A stretch of DNA of 64,000 bases from Rugalucina vietnamica (taxonomy: Eukaryota; Mollusca; Bivalvia; Lucinida; Lucinidae): positions 25,857,456 through 25,921,455 of the forward strand of contig OZ024879.1 of NCBI GenBank assembly GCA_964017185.1. The letters run 5' to 3'. The notes beneath the pieces are model-generated. The model did not search any database. It was given only the letters and a program-made list of their open reading frames with translations, and was not told the DNA's origin. The translations under genes were made by a program, and so were the position numbers. Below are positions 55,990 through 64,000 of the stretch, one piece after another. The first letter of the stretch is position 1; every line of letters begins with the position of its first letter.

Positions 55990-58900
55990 GCATAGCCCGA
56001 GAGCCAGCAGTATGTTTATTCATGTTGTTGAGGCCAAAAGGTTTGAAGGCATGTTCTGAAGCAGAAAAGTATGCTGAATTCAAAAATCAAAGTCTTAGAA
56101 AAATCTGACAGTACACAAGTTGGCAATATGCGAATGAAACCCCCGGCATGACCCCCTTTTAAAATAGCGCCGAAAAGGGGATATACATACAAGATCAAGA
56201 ATATCTCAGCAACTACTTGCCCTAAACCATTGAATATGGCATCAAATTAAAGCACAGATATACCCCTTTTATCTCATGGTAACATTTGCAAATTATCTAA
56301 TTTGCATTTTCATGAATATTAATGAAAACATGGAAAATAACTGTAAACACCATGGTACCCAGGGAGCTAACTTGACCTACCTTACACCCTCAGGACAATT
56401 TTTCATGGGTGTCAAGTCGTTCATTGGGATCCCAGAAATGCAAAGAATTTTTGTATTCAAAGATAAACTTGTTTTCACTATGAAAAAATGTACGGTTTCC
56501 ATGGCAACTGTTAACATGATTCTTGAGCAAGGGGGTGTACATACAAAATTGGTCATATATCTGTTGCTACTTACCCTAGACCACTAGACCTGGTCTCATT
56601 TTAAAGCTTAGACATTGGCCTTTTATTTATGGTAAGTAATGCAAGATATCTAATTTGCATATTCATGATTTTTAATGAATTCATTAAAAATGACAGAACA
56701 ATTGTTAAAATCAATAAATAAACCAATGTCAGGCCCAAACTATTATTGTGACACTTTGTTATTGAAGCAGTATTATCATGTGACAAATCAGTTGATGACA
56801 TGGGCTTAAATGAAAAATAGCTCATTTGCATATTCATGAATAAAAATGTCGAAAATCGAGGAAACACTATAGCCATTGCAAGGTTTTGGATGGGTTACAA
56901 GATCTATCTTGCATCCCTGAAACCAATTTTCATGGCTGCCAGTGTGGTCAGAGGGGCAATCGAAATGCCATAAAATATTGTCCTCAACAATGAACACATT
57001 TGCACATTCTAAAATTTCATGGTTTCCACACCCACCCCTAGTGTGATTCTAAGGAACAGGCTGTAATCACAAAAATATTCATATACAAACAATGGCATTC
57101 TGTAGAATACTAAAATTGGTCTGGTAGTGATGCTTGGACCTAGTTATTTAATTTTAATACCTATTTTTCAAATCATTGAATTAGCTTATTCATGAAAATT
57201 GATAAAACACACAAAAATTGGTGTAAAACCTTGGAAAAAAATAGGGAATATACATACAAAATTACATTAACCATAGCTTTTAACAAACCTTGGATACTAA
57301 CAGAAGTATCAAATGAATGGTATGGTACTATACTAGAACCCTAAAGTCTCATATAAGAATGATCTGATTTTCAATTTCATTAATTTTAATGAAAACTTCA
57401 TAAGTAGGAATGAAATAATGGAAAGATGAAACGGGTTAACATACAAAACGGCTTGTATCTCGGCAAACAAAAGCCCTAAAATGCTGACAATGGCATCAAA
57501 TGATTTAGCAATATATACCATTTTGTACCAAAATATATAAGTCATTTGATATTTTATTTTATGAATAGTAACAGAACCTTTCGAATTTAGAGGAAAATAA
57601 CGGAAAAAATAAAGAGGTGTTCAAAGAAAATCACACATATCTTGGCTACTGATAGACCTAGAGAGCTATAATTGGTATCAAATAATTGCTGGGACATTGT
57701 TCTATAACCATATAATCTGATATTTAAATCATAAGCTATTTCTGTTGAATGCAAATTAATGAAATTTATGTGAAAAGTCAACGAAAAATGAAGGGGGTAT
57801 ACCAACAAAATGGCTTATATCTCGACTATCAATGGCTGTAGAGAACTCAACATGGTATCAATTAAAATTGTATTGCCATGCATTGATATATACAAGGCTT
57901 GCTTTCTGGCAAACAAGATTCAATAAATTTTGTTGGAGCACAAGCTTCAATTTTCTGTTAATATTACAAATTTTCGAACTTTTATTTAACATTTGCAAAA
58001 TTAAAAATATGGTTAGGCTATCAGACTGCATGGCAGTAGTGCATTATCCTTGCATTCTACTGATACCATTTTCAGTGCTCTAAAGAAATTGACAGCTGAG
58101 GTATAAACGATTTTGTTGGTACACCGCTTCATTTTTCATTGATTTTTCTCTTATTTATATAAATCTCATTTATACCCATACAACAAAAATCACTGATGGT
58201 TTACATATCAGATTATATGGTTATAGGACATTATTCCAACAATCACTTGATACCAGTTATAGCTCTCTAGGCATATCAGTAGCCAAGCTACATGTGATTT
58301 ACTATGTATACCGCCTTAATTTTTCCGGATGTTTTCTCTAATATCGAAAGGTTTTGTTTATATTCATGAAACAAAAAATCAGATGACTTATATTGTAGTA
58401 TAGGATGGTATAATATTGCCATAGTAACCATTTGATGCCAATTTTTAGCATGTTAGAGCAAGATATTTTGTAGGTTTACCCGTTTGATTTTTCCACTTTT
58501 TATGAAGTTTTCATTAACATTCATGAAATTCAAAATCAGATCATTCTTATATGAGACTTTAGGGTCCAAGTACACTGCCATAGCATTCATTTGATACTTC
58601 TTTCAGTATCCTATATTTGTTAAAAGCTATGACACGAGTGACTTTGTGCGTATACCCCCTATTTTTTCCAAGATTTTTCTCCGCTTTCTTGTTTGTTTCT
58701 TTTTAATTAATTTTAATTTTGATTCAATGATTTGTATAATAGGTATTAAGGTCAAACTGCCAAGTACATGCATCACTATCAAAACAATTTTAGTATTCTA
58801 GAGCATGCTATTGTTGGTATATGAATATTTTTGTGAGTACAGCCTATTCTTTAGAATCACGCTAGGGATGGGTACGGAAACTATTTTATTCATGCAAACG

Positions 58901-61600
58901 TGCTCATTGTTAAGAACAATATTTTATGGCATTAAGGTGGTACATCTGATCACACTGGCAGCCATGGAAATTGGTTTCAGGGATGCAAAATGGATCTTAT
59001 AACACATCTAAAACCTTGCAATTGTCGCAGTATAGTTTTTTTCCTCGTTTTTCATTGATTTTTTGACATTTTTATTAATATTCATGAATATACGAATGAG
59101 ATAATTTTCATTTAGGCCCATGACATCAATAAATTTGTCAAATTATATTACTGGTTCAATAACAAAGTGTCGCAATGATAGTTTGGGCCTGAAAATAGTT
59201 TATTTATGGATTTTTCTGTCATATTTAATGTTTTTATTAAAGGAATCGATTCGGAAACGCATATTTGGCCCTGTACATATTCATTTAGATGTTACAGTAC
59301 GTGTTACAAATCAAATTCCACCGATTTACCCCATAATAAGTACACAATCATCGTTTGAATATTACGCTAAAATGCGTCTCGAATCACGAAGGTTGCCGCC
59401 ATATTTGTTTACCTGTGACGTCACTCACTCACTTTTGGTTGAGAGCCATTTACAAGCGATCGTACTCCACTTCATTTTATCGATAAAATTCCCACATTAA
59501 GGTAAGAAAAAAAAAAAAGAAAAACAGAAAAAAAAACTCTGTCACAGGGATCTCGCGGACGCAGGACCCGGCGTCCCAGGACAAGTAAATCTGGGCTCAG
59601 ACACATGTTTTCCTCAGTGGTGATTCCCGGGGCGCAAGTTGTTTTTGCTGCGATACGTCCCAATATTTACCTGTGTTTTGTTGTCTATGAGCCAAAAAAG
59701 CATCTTAGAGACATCCATCCGAGTGTATTTCGCACCTTTATGATGTAAATCCAATCAAAATTATGTAACGATAGTTAGGTAGTCGATAATCTTTCATACG
59801 TACATGTATAATAGCGATCAAACGATTTAAAGAATGGCGGTCGCATCTTTTGATGGCGCGTGTCTTTATGTAAACAACTTATAATTGCGATCAAACGATT
59901 TAAAGAATGGCGGTCACATCTTTTGATGGCAAACAACTTTGATTGCAGTCATTGTTGACAGGTCAGCTGACCGTTTGAGGCGTGTTTACCATGTCACATG
60001 CTAAAAATAATTATCCGCATGAATGAAAATCTTTTCTGGATTAGTGGTTAACAAATTAGAAACGCATGCGCATTGAAAAACAATTAGTGATGGGCGGTTC
60101 ACCTCCGATTATAAATTTAATAAAATAGATAACTGAAGCAAATTGATCAAATTATGTAAAAAAAAAAAAAGTGAGATTACCCCTTGAGTGTGTACCGATT
60201 CCGTTTTGGAATAAAATGGATGAAAAATTTGCGAATTCCTATTCTTTTTCTATTGTGCGCGATTCTTTGACGAATTAAATGTGAAATGCCAAAATTCGGA
60301 ATAAAAAATTCGGAATAAAAACTTCCGTGCGTAGATACATGTAACAGTAATTCCATTCCGTTCAAACTGGATTATTAATATTTATTAAGAATTAGTGAAA
60401 ATGTCTACACCTACGATTTTTTATCGCTTTGAAGGAAGCGAAAAGCCGACGACAGGTATCTGGAAAAAACTTTTACCTTATTTCTGTGGCTTGTTTTTAC
60501 AATTAATCGCCTGGCACTGAGGCATCTTCGGTAAAAATTATTCTCCGGTATTATCACATAAACCCTTCTGTCAAGTTAAACGTAGAAAATATCCACAAAT
60601 ACAAAATAAAATAACGAAATTATCGCGAGAATATTCGAACGTCTTTCAATTGAAATGAGCGGCTTAAAGAGAAAGTGAGTGAGTGACGTCACAGCTTTAT
60701 ACTGGTTACCGCGTTCACCGTGTAATAATCGATAAACCGGTAACCATACCCGATAAAGATGGCGATTCACTCAGATGCAGGAAAAAACGAAGGTTTCCCA
60801 ACTTTGAATACGAATATTTTGCGTAACAAACCCGATATGCATTCTCTTGTACCAGGAATGAATTTATGATGGTATTTTACGTATACATACGGCGTCTTAT
60901 GCGGTTCCGAATCCATTCCTTTAAAATTCATGAATATGCAAATTAGATATCTTGCATTACTTACCATAGATTAAAAGGGCAATGTCTAAGCTTTAAAATG
61001 AGACCCGGCTTAGTGGTCAAGGTTAAGTAACAGCGGATATATGATCAATGTTGTATGTATACCCGCATGCTCAAGAATCACGTTAACAGTTGCCATGGAA
61101 ACCATACATCTTTTCATAGTGAAAACAAAATATATCTTTGAAAACAAAAATTATTTGCATTTTTTGTGATCCCAATGAATGATTTGGCACCCATGAAAAA
61201 TTGTCCTAGGATGCAAGGTAGGTCAAATTAGCTCCCTGGGTACCATGGTGTTTTTCAGTTATTTTCCATGTTTTCATTAATTTTCATGAAAATAAGATAA
61301 ATGTAAATGTTACCATGAGACAAAAGGGATCTGTGCTTTAATTTGATACCATATTCAATGGTTTAGGGCAAGTAGTTGCTGAGATATTCTTGATCTTGTA
61401 TATATATCCTAATTTCGGCGCTATTTTAAAAGGGGGTCATGCCGGGGGTATTCGTTTGCATATTGCCAAGTTGTGTACCGTCGGATTTTTCTAAGACTTT
61501 GATTTTTGAATTCAGTATACTTTTCTGCTTTAGAACATGCCTTCAAACCTTTTGGCCTCAACAACATGAATAAACATACTGCTGGCTCTCGGGCTAGCAG
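55990..61600. repeat. 5.6-kb giant palindrome (fold-back element) with modular arms
   Basis: The left arm runs from TAGCCCGAGAGCCAGCAGTA (about 55994) to about 57890. The right arm runs from about 58030 to 61600 as its complement. Matched landmarks: GGTACCCAGGGAGCTAA (56355) against TTAGCTCCCTGGGTACC (61230); AGATATCTAATTTGCATATT (56643) against AATATGCAAATTAGATATCT (60935); CAGGCCCAAACTATTATTG (56731) against CAATGATAGTTTGGGCCTG (59174). Each arm is about 1.9 kb once the 1.68-kb insertion at 59241-60920 is removed. Each contains several diverged modules of roughly 290 bp with GTATACATACAAAATGGC- and ATATCTCGGC-like words. Confidence 0.85.
59241..60920. mobile_element. TTAA-flanked TIR element inside the palindrome's right arm
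   Basis: TTAA lies at 59237-59240 and 60921-60924. Termini AGGAATCGATTCGGAAACGC and GCGGTTCCGAATCCATTCCT are inverted with few mismatches. The uninterrupted left arm shows the empty site. A TTAA target fits the piggyBac or Kolobok superfamilies. An internal segment with CGATCAAACGATTTAAAGAA is duplicated at 59814 and 59889. No transposase, so non-autonomous. Confidence 0.88.
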
Positions 61601-61765
61601 ATCAGCACACATACAGCTCAGATAATTGGTATTAAAAGAATTTGTTCCTTCTACCAATTTTAAGAAGAGCCTGTTTCAATTACTAGCAATAGAATGTGCA
61701 CTTTTTTCTGGGAAATTACCTCTGTGAGGTTTGCTGCGTGTGTGGGGTAGCAGTTGACCATAGAC

Positions 61766-61925
61766 ATAAGGCAACAAGACTGCCTAGTTTCAGTACAGGT
61801 ACACAACAAGACTGCCTAGTTTCAGTACAGTTACACAACAAGACTGCCTAGTTTCAGTACAGGTACACAACAAGACTGCCTAGTTTCAGTACAGGTACAC
61901 AAGACTGCCTAGTTTCAGTACAGCT
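61766..61925 (+). repeat. 32-bp tandem array, about 5 units
   Basis: Unit AACAAGACTGCCTAGTTTCA, then GTACAGGTACAC. The last unit is shortened. No coding. Confidence 0.9.
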
Positions 61926-61968
61926 CCAAGCTTTGTTCAACAGTTATTGTCCACAGTTAAGCTACACA

Positions 61969-62403
61969 TTTTTAGCTCACCTGAGTGGAAGGCTCATAAG
62001 GTGAGCTTATAGGATGGCCATGCTACGTCGTTGTCGTTATTGTTGTCGTTGTCATCGTTCACACTTTTCAGAGATCTTCTCCTCTGAAACCCCTGGTCAG
62101 TCAATGCCAAACTTCATGTGGAGCATCCTAAGGAAGGAGGAACTAAAGTTTGTATAAATGGTCCAGGTCACATGACCAAGATGGCCACCATGCCCATATA
62201 TGGTAAAAACCTTAAAAAGTCTTCTAGTCTGGAACCAGAAACTTGGTATGTAGCATCAGGGACTCTGGCCCATCATAGTTTATATAAATCATGACCTTGG
62301 GTTGACCTTGGCCTATTTTACGGCAAGGTCAACTTTGGTCACATAGGCTTTTCAATGGAAAAAAAATGAAAACATATGATTTCTCAGGAAGTTTTGTGGC
62401 CTC
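61969..62403 (+). mobile_element. Helitron-like element, 5' part only
   Basis: Starts TTTTTAGCTCACCTGAGTGG with its stem partner GGTGAGCTTATAGGATGG, includes CACATGACCAAGATGGCCAC and GTTGACCTTGGCCTATTTTA, and stops abruptly near 62403 without a 3' hairpin. Confidence 0.8.
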
Positions 62404-63012
62404 ATAGATTCATCACCTTTCTGGTACCAATACACCTCTGAGGTTTCTTAATGAGGGGAATTACGATCTACAACGTTCCAGAAATAATATCATGATCATT
62501 GAGACAATCTGGGGAGTTAATTCTACAAACTGATTGGGAAGAGAAGTGATAATCAAGTCCAAAGAATTTATTTCTCTAGTCATGAGGGAAGTGGACTAAT
62601 TGTTGAACTATCTGCAGAGGGTGAATTGAATTTATGTTTCAAAGAAAACTAAATCAAACTTTAATAACATGTTCAAACCAAAAATTACAGTCAATATTGC
62701 ATTACCTATTGAAAGACCTAATCTAATTTCATGGTTCAGTGATTTTGCATTGCACTCAGCTGGTATATAAACACACTTCTTCCACAATATAGTTATATGT
62801 GGTGGAATCATGGATTAAGTCCGTTCAGCCCGGCATGACGAAAAACTGCCAATTTCTACTACCACTACTACTACAATATAGTTATATTTCACTCACCTGA
62901 TTTCAAGGTTCAGTGATTTTGCCTTATTGCATCAAGGCAAAACGATGTATGAGGATGATGCTTATAAGGTTACAAGTCAAGTTTGCTCTAATGTTAGACA
63001 AAGGCCTGGCCC
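62404..63012. other. no feature recognised
   Basis: AT-rich sequence with a short (CTA)n run near 62857. No ORF or repeat recognised. Confidence 0.45.
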
Positions 63013-64000
63013 GTACGAAATTGTCCAACAGGAACTCAGCAGTATTACCACAGGAAAATGAGACCAGATTCCTGGCAGGAATCCCTTTGACTATTTGATT
63101 TTTCTTATAAAGATTACGACAGGAGTCTCAGTGTGGACTCCCTGTGGAATCTGGAGCCAAATATTTAAATTAGCAGGAATCCTGCCAGGAATCTGAACCA
63201 GATTCCTGGCAGGAATCCTGCCAGGAATATGAACCAGAAATTTTGGCAGGAATCCTGACAGGAATTTCGAGCAGATTCCTGGCAGGAATCCTGTTAGGAA
63301 TATCGAGCCAATTCCTGCTATATGTCTGCATAGAAATGACCTCTTTGAAAACACATGCATATGAAAGTTTTTGAACAAAGGAAATGTAAGGGGCTAGTGT
63401 ATCATATATTCATAGACGCAGCCATTATATTTTGTTATAAAAATGCTTTTATCGATGAGTAGTAATGATAAATGTCATTTTCAATTACAATTCTTAGAAA
63501 CTTCCTTAAATAGACTGATTAAAAATTGTACATGATCAGAGGTGGGTGGGGAATATTTTGAAAACGAAAAGCATAAAGAATTTAGTTAATGATTACAAAG
63601 ATCAGTGAATGAATAAAATGGAAGAAAAACATACCTTACTTTTACTAAAAAGTGTTCCTCATTTATTTTTACCAAAATTTGATAGCAAACATAGTGTCAG
63701 TATCAAACAAATTGAATAATGACTATCTTGTTTAAAAAAGCCCATCCTCATGGCTTCCTATGTGTACCACCTAATTGTTTACACATTTATGAAAGACAGA
63801 TTTAGGTCGGCAGTATTTTTGCCAAGCAGGAATCCTAACAGGAATTTTGTTTATTTTCCACGTGGAAAAGTCAAAAATTCCACGTGGAAAATGCAAGCAT
63901 CTCACTGTCCTGTTAGGAATCAGGCTGAAAATCAGATTCCACACTGACTCCTGTCTTTGTCCAACTGGACTACCAGTGGAATCCTGTTGAATTTTTCGTA
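63013..64000. mobile_element. TIR element reaching the window edge, with CAGGAATCC repeats
   Basis: GTACGAAATTGTCCAACAGGA near 63013 matches, in inverted form, CCTGTTGAATTTTTCGTA at the window's last bases. A second inverted pair is ACAGGAGTCTCAGTGTGGA (63119) and TCCACACTGACTCCTGT (63937). Between 63060 and 63320, GGCAGGAATCCTGCCAGGAAT-type units (shown as GGCAGGAATCC / GCCAGGAATC) repeat with local dyad symmetry. The right boundary may lie outside the window. Confidence 0.6.

Noticed and set aside
63091-63378. Minus-strand ORF with repeated IPGRIPA-type residues as a structural protein
   Set aside because: It is explained by the GGCAGGAATCC repeats of a non-coding element.

Overview
The window is eukaryotic genomic DNA, most likely from an invertebrate and probably a bivalve mollusc. 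Evidence seen directly: one animal protein-kinase gene split into short exons by very long AT-rich introns, dense nested transposons, Penelope-like and LTR elements, and many palindromic repeats. The bivalve guess rests on my recollection of repeats with CTCACCTGAG / ACCATTGGTCCTCTGG ends and is not proven by the sequence.

The only host gene I can support is a + strand class II DYRK kinase, best matched by DYRK4. Exons A-J span 2609-54875, about 52 kb. The DH-box region and whole kinase domain are present. The N-terminal exons lie upstream of base 1. All splice phases agree, and the ten-exon chain encodes about 498 residues ending at a TAA at 54873-54875. The exon for the ATP-binding glycine loop and catalytic lysine occurs twice (3709-3851 and 24295-24431). 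Both copies have the same phases, and both cannot be included without a frameshift, so they look like a mutually exclusive pair. The 3709 copy has an altered glycine loop.

Two minisatellites are built from DYRK4 intron-exon junctions. The first (about 270-2608, 41/44-bp units) repeats the acceptor and first codons of exon A. The second (35131-35545, mostly 39-bp spacing) repeats those of exon D. Each places decoy 3' splice sites before the real one. One decoy of the second array would insert 18 residues in frame at the kinase hinge.

The introns hold a layered transposon record. 2785-5149: TIR and stem-loop elements. 5306-16583: one Helitron-like element split by nested hAT elements (5677-8202, with 6061-7711 inside) and by a full-length Penelope-like element (8400-13810, minus strand) with a broken RT/GIY-YIG frame and an upstream OTU-like ORF. 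16813-18947 and 26004-29884: more Helitron-like copies. 20758-22806: a short LTR element with identical 127-bp LTRs, a gag-type ORF and no pol. 31053-33159, 36558-40915 and 41425-42897: non-coding DNA elements. 46738-47878: a 54-bp minisatellite. Downstream of the gene are a hAT element (54917-55720), a roughly 5.6-kb palindrome (about 55990-61600) carrying a TTAA-flanked insertion, and more repeats to the edge. I saw no tRNA or rRNA genes, no CRISPR array and no operon structure.
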